A DNA stretch of 42,362 bases from an uncultured Bacilli bacterium (GCA_947625625.1 CANQPC010000009.1:1-42362), one strand, 5' to 3'. Counted from the first letter of the stretch, positions 6,982-15,690 are shown. Notes: generated from the sequence alone by a model not told the origin. Numbers and translations are program-made.

Positions 6982-8907
6982 CTATTCGCCTCCTACTGCT
7001 GGAAACCCAAAGTTATCTTTTTCGCTCGAAAAATTGCCATGAATAGGAATATTTATACTAGGAAATTCATTAGCTTCGAGCTTTGCTTCAGAAGCAGGAA
7101 TCCAAAAATTATTATCAGTTTCTTCGTTTACTTTCATTTCATTAGTATCTTTTTCAGGTATCTTATTACTACTCTCTTCTTCAAACATTGGACTTACATT
7201 CCATACTGGAAGTATATTATCTTCTTCTTTTTTATCTGGAAAATCGATATCTAATTTATTAGAAGTATCTTCTTCTTTTTTATTTGGAAAATCAATATTT
7301 AATTTATTAGAAGTATCTTCTTCTTGTTTATTGGAAAAATCAATATCTAATTTATTGGAAGTATCTTCTTCCCTCGAAGAAGGTAAATCCCAAACTGGCA
7401 TAACATCATCTAATTTATTAGAGCTTTCTTCTTTTTCTTCAAAAAAATCAACTTTTTCTTCTTCATTTAAAGTACGGTCATCATTTTGAAGTGAAGTCTT
7501 CTCTAAATCCAATAGATTATCTTCAGATGGCTCCTCTTTTTCTTCCTTATTATCGAAAGTTGGAATCATTAAATCTTCAAAAGTAGGCTTTGCCATATTA
7601 GGATTAAGTTTTTTATTAACTTTTTCTCTTACACTTTCACCTTTTAACTTTGCAAGACCAATATTTAATGTCTTAGGATAATCTTTTATTTCCGAAATAT
7701 GATAAGGATCAATAAACTTAGAAAGAGCCTCTTCTTCAGAAGGTTCGGCTAAATCATCTTTAGATTCTTCGTCGAAGGAAATATCTAAACTTTCTTCTTC
7801 TACAGGTTCTTCTGCTTTTTCTTCTTCGCTATCATAAACTTCGACAAGTCCAAACTCTCTTAGTATCGTAAGCATTTCAGGAGAGTTATTATCTTCTTCT
7901 AGTTCTCCTAATCTCTCTTCTTTGTAAGAAATTCTATTACTATAATTATTAATATTTTCTAAAACAGCTCGTTCTTCTTCTAAAGTATTTATCTGTTTTT
8001 CTAAAGCTTTTTCAAATTCAAAGAAAGCATCTAATTCTTCAATTCTTAGTTGTGATTTTAAATTAGTTCGTTCTTCGACTAACTCGTTTATTTTGGCTCT
8101 TTTTTCGATCATTTGCTCGAAATCATCATCTAATATTACAACTAGTTCATATATTTTTAAAGTAATTTCTCTATTTTTCCATTCATAATAATTCTTTTCA
8201 GCATCTTCGACATAAGAAGAATAATCATCTTCCATTCCACTTTTAGCAAGACTTTTGACACTATCTAAGGTTACATCTAAAGTCTCTTTCGCTTCTTCAG
8301 CATTAGAAATAGCTTCCGATACTTTCTTATCTAATTCATCTTCATTAAGATTATTATAGAAATCATCATTCTTAATAGCTCCAATAAATAGCGAATAAAG
8401 CTCATCTTCCATAATTTTATTTTTAGCTACATATTGTTCTTTCTTTTCTTCTTCTTCCGATAAATCGTTCTTCATTTTAGCAATATCATCAGTAACATTA
8501 GTTATTTCCCTCTTAGTATCTAAATATTTACTAATCAAATTGAGGCGATCTCTTTTTTCATTTAATTCATATGTCGAAACGATAGGTTGAAGAGACATTA
8601 GATACTCACCCGTAGCATCATAATATCTATCTTCGAGAGCATGTCGCTTATCTAGTCTACCTTCGAGTAACGACAATAACTTTTCTAATCTTTTCTCTTC
8701 ATCTTCGATTTCCGTACAAGGAGTAATTATCTCTTTTATTTCTTTAGCGAAGATATCATTATAGATATCATCTATTTTTTTTGCATATTTTCCATAGTTA
8801 GAAAGGACAGCATCTTCAGGTATAATTCCTTTTCCTCTATCTAATTTTATTCTTGTTTCAAAAATTTTACATAAATTTTCAAAAGATTTTATAGAGTTTC
8901 CTTCCAT
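6982..8907 (-). CDS. Large acidic coiled-coil protein with 16-residue tandem repeats, 641 aa
   Basis: Not assignable to a named family. Residues about 1-350 are almost entirely charged helix/coiled coil (Glu, Lys, Asp, Leu heptads). The rest is a low-complexity acidic tail with recurring short D/N-x-x-P-V-W motifs (PVWDLP, PVWNV, FWIPA). Three near-identical 16-residue repeats of the form SNKLDIDFxNKxEEDT lie at about residues 515-563, encoded by three 48-bp DNA repeats. No signal peptide or membrane segment is present, so it is probably a cytoplasmic scaffold. It overlaps the upstream 614-aa gene by 19 bp and resembles it in layout (helical N-terminal half, acidic tail with W-motifs), so the two are probably paralogous partners. 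Confidence 0.85.
   Translation of the reverse strand: MEGNSIKSFENLCKIFETRIKLDRGKGIIPEDAVLSNYGKYAKKIDDIYNDIFAKEIKEIITPCTEIEDEEKRLEKLLSLLEGRLDKRHALEDRYYDATGEYLMSLQPIVSTYELNEKRDRLNLISKYLDTKREITNVTDDIAKMKNDLSEEEEKKEQYVAKNKIMEDELYSLFIGAIKNDDFYNNLNEDELDKKVSEAISNAEEAKETLDVTLDSVKSLAKSGMEDDYSSYVEDAEKNYYEWKNREITLKIYELVVILDDDFEQMIEKRAKINELVEERTNLKSQLRIEELDAFFEFEKALEKQINTLEEERAVLENINNYSNRISYKEERLGELEEDNNSPEMLTILREFGLVEVYDSEEEKAEEPVEEESLDISFDEESKDDLAEPSEEEALSKFIDPYHISEIKDYPKTLNIGLAKLKGESVREKVNKKLNPNMAKPTFEDLMIPTFDNKEEKEEPSEDNLLDLEKTSLQNDDRTLNEEEKVDFFEEKEESSNKLDDVMPVWDLPSSREEDTSNKLDIDFSNKQEEDTSNKLNIDFPNKKEEDTSNKLDIDFPDKKEEDNILPVWNVSPMFEEESSNKIPEKDTNEMKVNEETDNNFWIPASEAKLEANEFPSINIPIHGNFSSEKDNFGFPAVGGE
7219..7362. 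repeat. Three tandem 48-bp repeats inside the 641-aa gene
   Basis: Units at 7219-7266, 7267-7314 and 7315-7362 differ at only a few bases, and a partial fourth unit follows. Each encodes one 16-residue acidic repeat. The length is a multiple of three, so copy-number change by slippage would keep the frame. Confidence 0.9.
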
Positions 8908-10733
8908 AATACTTCACCACCCTTTTTATCTTCTATATCAGGAAAAGCTAAGCCTTCTTTCTTCTTATTATCAACTATTTGAGGCTTTAAATTATTATTT
9001 TCGATAACCGGTATCGAGTTAACATCACTCTTAGGTTCGGTTGTTTTCCAAATAATATTTTTATTTCCTTCTAAAATATCGTATATACTTGTACTTACAT
9101 TTTCATCATCATCATTGGAAATAGAGACGTCTTTTTTCTTCTCTCTTTCTTCTTTGAAAAGATCCATAATATCGAGGGTCTTTACTTTTTCTTCAGGATT
9201 ACTTGTAATTTCTTTGTTTTCTACTACCTCATCAGAAGAAGGAGTCCATATTGGCGTATTATCTAAAGCTGCTTCCCTACTAATATCTTCTACTAGAGAA
9301 GAGTTTTCTATTTTCCACTCGTCTTTCTCTTCGGAAGTAATAGGCTTATTAGGTACTATTTTAGTATTTTCAAATAATTCATCAGTATCAAAATCATCCG
9401 ATACATTAGTATTTTCTTCTCCTTTATTTTCTATAAAGTTAGGTAAAGGAGCATTCTCTTTTGGTTCAGGTACAAAAGTTACTTCCTTATCTTCTTCTTT
9501 CTTCTTATTGATAACTGTCTTTTTCTGAAGCTCTTTAATTTTTTCGGCACGTTCTAATTGGTCTTTTAGTCTCGCTTCTTCGATAAGTTTCTGTCTTCTT
9601 ACTCTAGCAGCTTCAATTTTCTGTTCTTCCGCTAGTTTCTTCTGTCTCTCTTGATACTCTTTCTTTTTAGCAATTCTAATTTGTTCTTCACGTAATCTAT
9701 TTTCATTTTTAATAAGTTCCTCTAAGACCGATTTAAATTCTTTCGAATTATTTTCTTCGTCGATTTCATAGAGAAGTTTATTTTTTCTTTCTCTTTCATC
9801 TTTTAACAAATCGTAACTTTTGATATCTTGTTTTTCAAGTTTTATCGTATTAAACTGTTTGCAAAGTTCATCATTAATCTCGGTATACAAATCACTTTCA
9901 GTGATATTTTTTAATATATCGTCGATTTCTTCTCTCTTCTCTAAGAGTTCATCATAATTTTGAACCTTTCTATCGTAGACATTTATAAGTTTAATTATAT
10001 TAAGTTCTGTATTATATTTAGAAAATTCGATAGTAACTTCCGAAAGCATATTATCACATGATAGTATCATATCGACATTTCCTTCTTCTCTAGCCCGCTT
10101 TAAATTATCTTTAGCTAGGTCAGAAGCATATTTAAAAGCCTCATAACTATTATTTATCTCTACTTTTTTATCTAATAATTTATACAAATCTAATCGTTCT
10201 AAAGCTTTTCCTACTAAGGCTATCATTTTATTCTCGAGACTGTCATTTAATCGCATATTAGCTTTGACATTTCTCGACGCTTCACTTATCTTGATATCGA
10301 GAGCCTTCATATCTTTTATTAATGATTCTTGTTTAGATTTATTTTCTTCATATTTTTCGATAACTTCTAATCTCTTTTTTAATGTGGTAAGTTTATCTTC
10401 TCCAAGAAAAGTAGTAAGTTCTACTATTGATCCTGTAACACCTTTGTGTCTAATCTTTCTTTCCTCTAAGTAATTTTTTCGATCCACAATTAAAGATATT
10501 AAATTTCTAAGACGAGCTTTTTCTTCTTCGAAATACTTTGTATCTTGATTCATCAGAATCATATACTCTTCTTCATATTCAGCATTAGTTTCCAATAATA
10601 TTTGCTCTTCTATTTTATCTAATTGGTCGCAAATTCTCTCTCTTTGTATCTTATCTTGTGTTAAATTTAAACTATTCAAAAATAAATCATATTGCTTTAG
10701 CTTACGTACTACTTCTCTATTTGTATAATTCAC
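8889..10733 (-). CDS. Large coiled-coil protein with acidic tail, 614 aa (GTG start)
   Basis: No named family recognised. Residues about 1-400 are highly charged alpha-helix/coiled coil, ending in a very basic stretch (about 345-410, rich in RxxKL, EEQ and AR motifs). The tail (about 410-614) is acidic and disordered-looking, with isolated tryptophan motifs (PIWTPSS, EWKIEN, IIWKT, VLWKE). The start codon is GTG at 10731-10733, preceded by AGAGGTG. It is the first gene of the operon and has a full-consensus promoter upstream. Segments such as LENKMIALVGKALE here and MEDELYSLFIGAI in the downstream protein occupy equivalent places, suggesting duplication. Probably an abundant cytoplasmic structural or scaffold protein, which is inference from composition and promoter strength. 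Confidence 0.85.
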   Translation of the reverse strand: MNYTNREVVRKLKQYDLFLNSLNLTQDKIQRERICDQLDKIEEQILLETNAEYEEEYMILMNQDTKYFEEEKARLRNLISLIVDRKNYLEERKIRHKGVTGSIVELTTFLGEDKLTTLKKRLEVIEKYEENKSKQESLIKDMKALDIKISEASRNVKANMRLNDSLENKMIALVGKALERLDLYKLLDKKVEINNSYEAFKYASDLAKDNLKRAREEGNVDMILSCDNMLSEVTIEFSKYNTELNIIKLINVYDRKVQNYDELLEKREEIDDILKNITESDLYTEINDELCKQFNTIKLEKQDIKSYDLLKDERERKNKLLYEIDEENNSKEFKSVLEELIKNENRLREEQIRIAKKKEYQERQKKLAEEQKIEAARVRRQKLIEEARLKDQLERAEKIKELQKKTVINKKKEEDKEVTFVPEPKENAPLPNFIENKGEENTNVSDDFDTDELFENTKIVPNKPITSEEKDEWKIENSSLVEDISREAALDNTPIWTPSSDEVVENKEITSNPEEKVKTLDIMDLFKEEREKKKDVSISNDDDENVSTSIYDILEGNKNIIWKTTEPKSDVNSIPVIENNNLKPQIVDNKKKEGLAFPDIEDKKGGEVLWKETL

Positions 10734-10753
10734 ACTAAACCACCTCTAGTATA

Positions 10754-10782
10754 ATTATAATTTTTTTTTCAGTCTTTGTCAA
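10754..10782 (-). promoter_or_regulatory. Full-consensus sigma-A promoter of the coiled-coil operon
   Basis: Minus-strand TTGACA at 10777-10782 and TATAAT at 10754-10759 with a 17 bp spacer. It matches the sigma-A consensus at all twelve positions and is the strongest promoter match in the window. The leader to the GTG start is about 10-15 nt. Confidence 0.9.
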
Positions 10783-10802
10783 TTACTCTCGAATTGGTTT
10801 AC

Positions 10803-10838
10803 AAACAAAAAAAGAAAATTAAATTATTTTTCTTTTTT
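10803..10838 (-). terminator. Probable terminator of the nfeD-SPFH operon
   Basis: On the minus strand an A-rich arm and a complementary T-rich arm (AAAAAGAAAA and TTTTCTTTTT type) form an A+T-only hairpin ending in a run of seven T, spanning the stop codon of the SPFH gene. Confidence 0.5.
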
Positions 10839-11717
10839 ATCATCCATCATTTCTTTAATAATTGTTCCAAAAGTAGCAATACTCTGCAAATTAGAAGGAA
10901 CAATTATCTTTGTCGATTTTCCATCTGCTACTTTTTCTAAAGCTTCAAAGCTCTTTAAAGTGAGAACTGAATTGTCCGCTTTAGCTTCTTTTAATAGTCT
11001 TATACCATCAGCTTCGGCTTGCTTCATTTTAAGAAGAGCTTCCGCTTCTCCTTCGGCCATTTTAATTTGTGCTTCCTTATGAGCTTCCGCCTTTAGAATA
11101 GCCGATTCTTTTTCCCCTTCGGCAATTAAGATACTCGACTTTTTCTCTCCTTCAGCTTGAAGAATTTTTTCTCTTCTTTCTCTTTCGGCACGCATCTGTT
11201 TTTCCATTGCCTCTTGAATATCGCGAGGTGGCAAAATATTTTTAACTTCTACTCTATTTACCTTTATTCCCCAAGGGTCAGTAGCCTCGTCTAAGATACT
11301 TCTCATCTTAGCATTGATAAGATCACGAGAAGTTAACGTCTGATCGAGCTCTAATTCGCCAATAATATTTCTGAGAGTCGTTGCAGTTAAATTTTCAATA
11401 GCATTGATTGGATCTTCGATACCATAAGTATATAGTTTAGGATCAGTAATCTGAAAATAGACAACTGTATCGATTTGCATTGTAACATTATCTTTCGTAA
11501 TAACTGGTTGCGGTGCAAAGTCTTTGACAATCTCCTTGAGGGTAACCTTATTCGATATTCTATCGATAAAAGGTATTTTAAAATGTAGACCATTTCCCCA
11601 AGTAGTCAAATAACTTCCAAGTCTTTCAATAACATACGATTTTGCCTGCGGTACAATTTTAATATTTGGTACGACAAACAAAACCACTAAAACTAAAACA
11701 ATAATAAAAACTTCCAT
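10824..11717 (-). CDS. SPFH/band-7 membrane protein (stomatin/QmcA-like), 297 aa
   Basis: Stomatin-like SPFH proteins form membrane microdomain scaffolds and often pair with NfeD proteins. An N-terminal hydrophobic anchor (residues 1-20) is followed by the SPFH/band-7 domain (about 20-175), with the family segments VIERLGSY, GLHFKIPFIDR, DNVTMQIDTVVYFQITDP, LRNIIGELELDQTLTSRD and WGIKVNRVEVKNILPPRDI. A long Ala/Glu/Lys coiled coil with repeated AEGE(K/A)E motifs follows (about 180-260). Length is typical. It starts 1 bp after the NfeD gene, the standard NfeD-SPFH pairing. Confidence 0.95.
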   Translation of the reverse strand: MEVFIIVLVLVVLFVVPNIKIVPQAKSYVIERLGSYLTTWGNGLHFKIPFIDRISNKVTLKEIVKDFAPQPVITKDNVTMQIDTVVYFQITDPKLYTYGIEDPINAIENLTATTLRNIIGELELDQTLTSRDLINAKMRSILDEATDPWGIKVNRVEVKNILPPRDIQEAMEKQMRAERERREKILQAEGEKKSSILIAEGEKESAILKAEAHKEAQIKMAEGEAEALLKMKQAEADGIRLLKEAKADNSVLTLKSFEALEKVADGKSTKIIVPSNLQSIATFGTIIKEMMDDKKEK

Positions 11718-11718
11718 T

Positions 11719-12138
11719 TTATTTTTTCTCCCATCTTTCTACTTTTAATTTTACACTGTCGATTGATAAAACCCTAACTATCTCATTACGAGAAATATCA
11801 GTATCCGCATAACAAGACCATCTTTTACCATCAACTTTTACTTCTCCTATTTCATTTTTCCGAATATCTTCAGTAACAACTCCTTTCATACCTATTATTC
11901 TATCAATATTTGTCTTAACATCATCTTTTTTTATCTTTTTATATATCTTCTTACTAATTGGCATTAAAATTACTCCAAGTATCACAAAAGTACCAAATTG
12001 AATATATAAATTATCGGTAAAAAAGGTCAATACCATAGCTGCTATACCACTTAAAACGAACCATATACTAACTAGATTAGTCGTAAGAGCCTCAAAGATA
12101 CCTAAAATAACTACTATTATAAGCCACATATAAATCAT
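11719..12138 (-). CDS. NfeD-like membrane protein, 139 aa
   Basis: NfeD-like proteins of the short type have two or three membrane helices and a C-terminal OB-fold domain that binds or supports SPFH partners. Here hydrophobic helices fill residues about 1-70, followed by a basic linker and the OB-fold with GMKGVVTEDI, GEVKVDGKRWSCYAD and EIVRVLSIDSVKLKVE. A longer frame begins at 12192, but that would run through the -10 and -35 of a good promoter. The ATG at 12138 has AAAGGTG correctly spaced and gives a normal NfeD N-terminus. The SPFH gene follows at 1 bp. Confidence 0.9.
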   Translation of the reverse strand: MIYMWLIIVVILGIFEALTTNLVSIWFVLSGIAAMVLTFFTDNLYIQFGTFVILGVILMPISKKIYKKIKKDDVKTNIDRIIGMKGVVTEDIRKNEIGEVKVDGKRWSCYADTDISRNEIVRVLSIDSVKLKVERWEKK

Positions 12139-12163
12139 GATATCACCTTTCTTTTTCTCTTTT

Positions 12164-12192
12164 ATTATATCAAATACCGTAATAAAAGACAA
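12164..12192 (-). promoter_or_regulatory. Promoter of nfeD-SPFH
   Basis: Minus-strand TTGTCT at 12187-12192 and TATAAT at 12164-12169, spacer 17 bp, with TG before the -10. It begins directly at the end of the upstream glycosylase gene. Confidence 0.75.
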
Positions 12193-12672
12193 TTATAACT
12201 TTATTTTTTGATATTCGAAAGTAAGACTTTCTTTTGTCATTTTCGCATTAGCGGGAGAAGGAGATGGCAAATATGTCGCCTCAATATTAACTTTAGGAAA
12301 AATATATTTATGATATAAATTATAAGCCGTCTTTCCAGTTACAAATATTTTATTTACTTTAGTATTATGTAAAATTAAAGTAATATCGTTGATAGATGGC
12401 TCTTTTATAGAGCTATCGGAAGCCCCTTCTATTTCACATGACGATAAAACATCCCATAGAGCTATTCTATGTCTTTTAAGGAAATTTTGACGGTCTTCAA
12501 TCGTAATAGGAACTGCCTCCTCAAAAACATTAGCTAAGACAGGCCAAAATCTATTCTGAGGATGACCGTAGTAAAAGCCTTGTTCTCGCGATTTAGGAGA
12601 TGGAATGCTACCTAATATGAGGACATTTGAATTACTTTGATAAAAGGGCGCAATTTCATGAGTTACTTTCAT
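12193..12672 (-). CDS. DNA-deoxyinosine glycosylase (UDG superfamily, family 6-like)
   Basis: This family of the uracil-DNA glycosylase superfamily removes hypoxanthine (deaminated adenine), and sometimes uracil, from DNA to start base-excision repair. The 159-residue protein carries the family's motif 1, LILGSIPSPKSREQGFYYGHPQNRFWP (positions about 19-45, given as key residues G-S-x-P-S and H-P-x-N-R-F-W), a central ALWDVL segment, and motif 2, YLPSPSPANA, near the C-terminus. Length is typical. It is the last gene of the six-gene operon starting at 15628, 16 bp after NAD kinase. Confidence 0.88.
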   Translation of the reverse strand: MKVTHEIAPFYQSNSNVLILGSIPSPKSREQGFYYGHPQNRFWPVLANVFEEAVPITIEDRQNFLKRHRIALWDVLSSCEIEGASDSSIKEPSINDITLILHNTKVNKIFVTGKTAYNLYHKYIFPKVNIEATYLPSPSPANAKMTKESLTFEYQKIKL

Positions 12673-12688
12673 ACATTTTCACTTTCTC

Positions 12689-13489
12689 CTAGCCTTTTAA
12701 AAATTTTTCATTTATTTTCTTAGTATAGTCATAGTCGTACATTCTAAGACACTTTATTCTTTTATCTTTGACAGATACTTCTATTTTTTTGACATTGTTG
12801 TAGACTTTATTTTTACCATCGATAGTTATAATTATTTCCTTATTTTGAGGAATAATTTTAATTCTTCTCTCTTCAGGTATAATAACCGAATTTAAAAGAG
12901 TTCGATACGATTTATTATTTAAAGGAGCAATCGGCGTTATCTGAAGAGTATGTAGTTCATTGTAGACAATACTTCCTCCAAAACTTAAATTATAAGCACT
13001 AGAACCAAAGGAAGTCGATATGAGAAGGCCATCACCAGCAAAGTCTTCAAGAATATTATCGTCGACATAAGCCCGCAAGTGAATAGTATTAAGTTGATAA
13101 TCTCTTATGACAATATCGTTAAGTGAATAAAATTCAGCTATTTCCTCATCTAAATATATTTTAATTTCCGCTACTGAAATAATTTCTTCTTTATATTTAT
13201 TTTCTTTTAATTTTTTAATAAAGTCTTCGATACTATCAGGATATATCTCGGTAGCAAAACCTAATGTTCCAGTATTTATTCCTAGGTAATACATATCATC
13301 TCTAAAATGACAATTTTTAACCATTCTAAGAAAAGAACCATCTCCACCAATTGAAATAGCAAGATCCATATTTTGACTATCGATAGCATAATCACTATCG
13401 ATAAGATAATCTTTTAATTTTTCATAAGTATTTAAAGACTCTTCATTATCATTAGGAAAAAGTCCAACATTTTTTATTACTTTCATCAT
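12689..13489 (-). CDS. nadK: NAD kinase
   Basis: NAD kinase phosphorylates NAD to NADP using ATP or polyphosphate. The 266-residue protein has the GGDGSFLR glycine-rich motif (about residue 49), NTGTLGFATEI, the SLNDIVIRD motif (the NE/ND motif) and the DGLLISTSFGSSAYNLSFGG loop. In most homologues that loop reads STPTGSTAY, so Phe-Gly-Ser-Ser is a modest variant. The start at 13489 has AGAGGG upstream. It follows the PncC-like gene by 15 bp, so NAD salvage and NADP synthesis appear to be co-transcribed. Confidence 0.95.
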   Translation of the reverse strand: MMKVIKNVGLFPNDNEESLNTYEKLKDYLIDSDYAIDSQNMDLAISIGGDGSFLRMVKNCHFRDDMYYLGINTGTLGFATEIYPDSIEDFIKKLKENKYKEEIISVAEIKIYLDEEIAEFYSLNDIVIRDYQLNTIHLRAYVDDNILEDFAGDGLLISTSFGSSAYNLSFGGSIVYNELHTLQITPIAPLNNKSYRTLLNSVIIPEERRIKIIPQNKEIIITIDGKNKVYNNVKKIEVSVKDKRIKCLRMYDYDYTKKINEKFLKG

Positions 13490-13504
13490 TCTACCCTCTA
13501 AACT

Positions 13505-13999
13505 TCACTTTAATATTTTAAGTAACATTTCTATAACTCTATTTAAAACTATCTTTTTATTTGTAAATCTATCTTCTTCAGTTACAATTACTCTATCTTC
13601 GTAATACTTATCTTCCGAAGAGACATATATACTAATATATACGACATTATCTTCTCCCATTAAATTATTAGGGTCACTCTTTAAAAGTTTTCCCGTAATA
13701 CCAATTCCATAATCTGAAGAAGTATATTTAACTATTTTATTACTCATCTCTCTAGCTGTTTCCATACTATATACGCTGTATTTATCGATTATCTCTTTAT
13801 TGACGCCAAGCTTTATTTTATATTCGTTCGAATAAGTAACCGCTCCAAAGTTAAATACCATACTAGAACCAGGAACATTAGTTATCATATTAGAAAGGGC
13901 TCCTCCCGTACATGATTCCATCACACTGATAGTTTTCTTCTTTTGAGTTAACAATCTGATTATTTCTTCCATATCTCGTTCATCATTTTGATAGTTCAT
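13505..13999 (-). CDS. CinA C-terminal/PncC-like nicotinamide-nucleotide amidase, 164 aa
   Basis: Stand-alone CinA C-terminal domains (PncC) deamidate nicotinamide mononucleotide to nicotinate mononucleotide in NAD recycling. The protein has the diagnostic ISVMESCTGGALSNMITNVPGSS segment (positions about 27-50, key residues E-S-C-T-G-G), VTYSNEYK, and GIGITGKLL (usually GITGxAGP). The longer frame starts at 14023, but the GAAGG ribosome binding site fits the ATG at 13999. The family's GITG(I/P)AGP loop is altered here to GITGKLLKSDPNN, so activity could differ. The NAD kinase gene follows 15 bp downstream in the same operon. Confidence 0.82.
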   Translation of the reverse strand: MNYQNDERDMEEIIRLLTQKKKTISVMESCTGGALSNMITNVPGSSMVFNFGAVTYSNEYKIKLGVNKEIIDKYSVYSMETAREMSNKIVKYTSSDYGIGITGKLLKSDPNNLMGEDNVVYISIYVSSEDKYYEDRVIVTEEDRFTNKKIVLNRVIEMLLKILK

Positions 14000-14012
14000 T
14001 TTATACCTTCTT

Positions 14013-14444
14013 TCACTTGACAATATCGACCTTTTGTCTTTTTAAAACTAATACTCTCTTTCTTTTACCACACTTAGGACATTTAACATATTTTATTCCT
14101 CTCTTATATGGTCTATGCAATCTAAGTACTGTCTTACATTTCGAACATTTTTTATACATATAGCTACTATTCTTAGAATTATGTTTTTTTCTAAAGATAT
14201 TTAATAATTTATCTCTTAATTCTAAATATTTTCTATTTTCTAGACTTCTTCGATAAGTATTTTTAGAAAAGAAACGATAAAACATTACTATTATTATAAT
14301 AAGTTCTAAAATACTGAGTGGTAAAAAGTTAACAAACAAGTCAATAATGAGAATAAACAAATAAACTTTAAATAAAAAACGATATAACTCATCATAACCA
14401 TATCTACCATTCATAAATATTCTAAATTTATTGATAAAGTTCAT
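14013..14444 (-). CDS. Membrane protein with C-terminal zinc ribbon, 143 aa
   Basis: Family not recognised by name. Two hydrophobic helices (about residues 20-38 and 44-60) are followed by a basic stretch and a C-terminal zinc-ribbon pattern, C-x2-C (CSKC) and C-x2-C (CPKC) about 23 residues apart, with a very basic end. Similar short membrane-plus-zinc-ribbon proteins occur in Firmicutes without known function. The start has AAAGGAGAG upstream. It sits between the HD hydrolase (12 bp) and the PncC-like gene (13 bp) in the operon. Confidence 0.8.
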   Translation of the reverse strand: MNFINKFRIFMNGRYGYDELYRFLFKVYLFILIIDLFVNFLPLSILELIIIIVMFYRFFSKNTYRRSLENRKYLELRDKLLNIFRKKHNSKNSSYMYKKCSKCKTVLRLHRPYKRGIKYVKCPKCGKRKRVLVLKRQKVDIVK

Positions 14445-14456
14445 ATTTCTCTCCTT

Positions 14457-15020
14457 TTATTTTTTTATTAGCATACTATATAGTAATTTAATAAGATTTA
14501 TAATATCTCTATCATAAATTTTCTTTGCTTCCTCAAAATAGAGAATATCATTTCTTAACTTAGGTAATAAACTAATTATAGAATCTAAATTCTGACCGCT
14601 AGCGACACAAGACTTCCATCTTTCTTGTCCTAGCCAAGCTAATTTATCGGCATCTCTAACTATAAGTCCTTCAATTGTTGTTGGAGTCATATTCCATTTA
14701 TGATTTTTAATAGCTTCTTTGCAGCGAGATATAAATTTACTATCATAGTTATTTTTAATCATCTCTTCTTCGAGCATTATTGCCGACAATTCTTCATGAC
14801 CTTCATCTTTCTTTATTCTTCCAACATCATGAAAATAAGCCGCTATTAAAGTTACTTCCTTATCGATATTGCCATCTATCTTATCTAAAAGCTCTTTAGT
14901 ATAATTGACGACATCATTCATATGATTAATATCATGCTCGCTATCTTTAATCGACATCATATATTTTTTAGCTATATCGATAATTTCTTTATGTTTACTT
15001 TCTATCTCTATATATTCCAT
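14457..15020 (-). CDS. HD-domain phosphohydrolase, 187 aa
   Basis: HD-superfamily metal-dependent phosphohydrolases act on nucleotides or other phosphoesters. The protein shows HDINHM (about residue 28), then AAYFHDVGR (the HD pair), HEELSA, a later histidine in KNHKW and the catalytic-site aspartate in VRDADKLAWLG. This resembles the YpgQ/YedJ type of small HD proteins, whose pyrophosphatase activity on nucleotides is known for some members. The substrate here is not predictable. It lies second in the six-gene operon. Confidence 0.88.
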   Translation of the reverse strand: MEYIEIESKHKEIIDIAKKYMMSIKDSEHDINHMNDVVNYTKELLDKIDGNIDKEVTLIAAYFHDVGRIKKDEGHEELSAIMLEEEMIKNNYDSKFISRCKEAIKNHKWNMTPTTIEGLIVRDADKLAWLGQERWKSCVASGQNLDSIISLLPKLRNDILYFEEAKKIYDRDIINLIKLLYSMLIKK

Positions 15021-15037
15021 ATTCTTACTCTTTCATA

Positions 15038-15628
15038 TTATTCCTTAACAAATTTAACTTTAATGTCTCTGTCATCTAAATCAGGTAAATTATCGATATG
15101 ACCTATTTTAGTATACTGATAATTTGTCGTAAAAGATTTATAAAAAATTACGATACAGTCGTCTCCATATAACATGATATCTCCTTTATTAATCGTACCT
15201 ATCTTCTCTTTATTAGAGGGTAATCTAGTATCTAAATAATAATATTTTTCATTATTATTTAATTCTTTCATTGTTACTTCTAAAGGAAGCATACTAAGTA
15301 ATTGATAAACTGTTTCATTATTTTCAAGATTTACATTATAAGTCGAATTATTAATAATTATCTTCATTGTATCACCATTTTCTTCTTCGTCTAAAGGACA
15401 ATCAAATTTTGACGTTTTAAAATGATAACTTACATTATCTTTTTCTTTATTGCAATAATATGTATCGATAATAATTCCTCGGTCCCTATAACTATCTTGT
15501 GAAAGATAATCTCTAAAGCTAATTAGAGGACTATTTTTAAGTAGAACCCCTACTAAAGTATCAACTAATATTATACTTATGACGATAAAGATAACAATAA
15601 CAAATATTTTTAAACTTTTTTTCATCAT
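15038..15628 (-). CDS. Membrane-anchored cyclophilin-like domain protein, 196 aa
   Basis: Residues 1-28 form a single N-terminal membrane anchor, followed by a short extracytoplasmic region with two cysteines. Residues about 85-190 match the bacterial cyclophilin-like fold family: TYNVNLENNETVYQLLSMLP (key N-E-T..LLSMLPL), an NEKYYYLDTRLPS segment, IGTINKGDIMLYGDDCIVIFYKSF and Y-T-K-I-G-H-I-D. Family members adopt a cyclophilin fold, but prolyl isomerase activity is not established. It is the first gene of the six-gene operon, 17 bp before the HD gene. The rest of the operon is cytoplasmic, so the association may be incidental. Confidence 0.83.
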   Translation of the reverse strand: MMKKSLKIFVIVIFIVISIILVDTLVGVLLKNSPLISFRDYLSQDSYRDRGIIIDTYYCNKEKDNVSYHFKTSKFDCPLDEEENGDTMKIIINNSTYNVNLENNETVYQLLSMLPLEVTMKELNNNEKYYYLDTRLPSNKEKIGTINKGDIMLYGDDCIVIFYKSFTTNYQYTKIGHIDNLPDLDDRDIKVKFVKE

Positions 15629-15690
15629 TATATTCCTTTATTTTTTCTCTAACTATATATATTGTATCATAAAACTATTAACTTGAAGTA

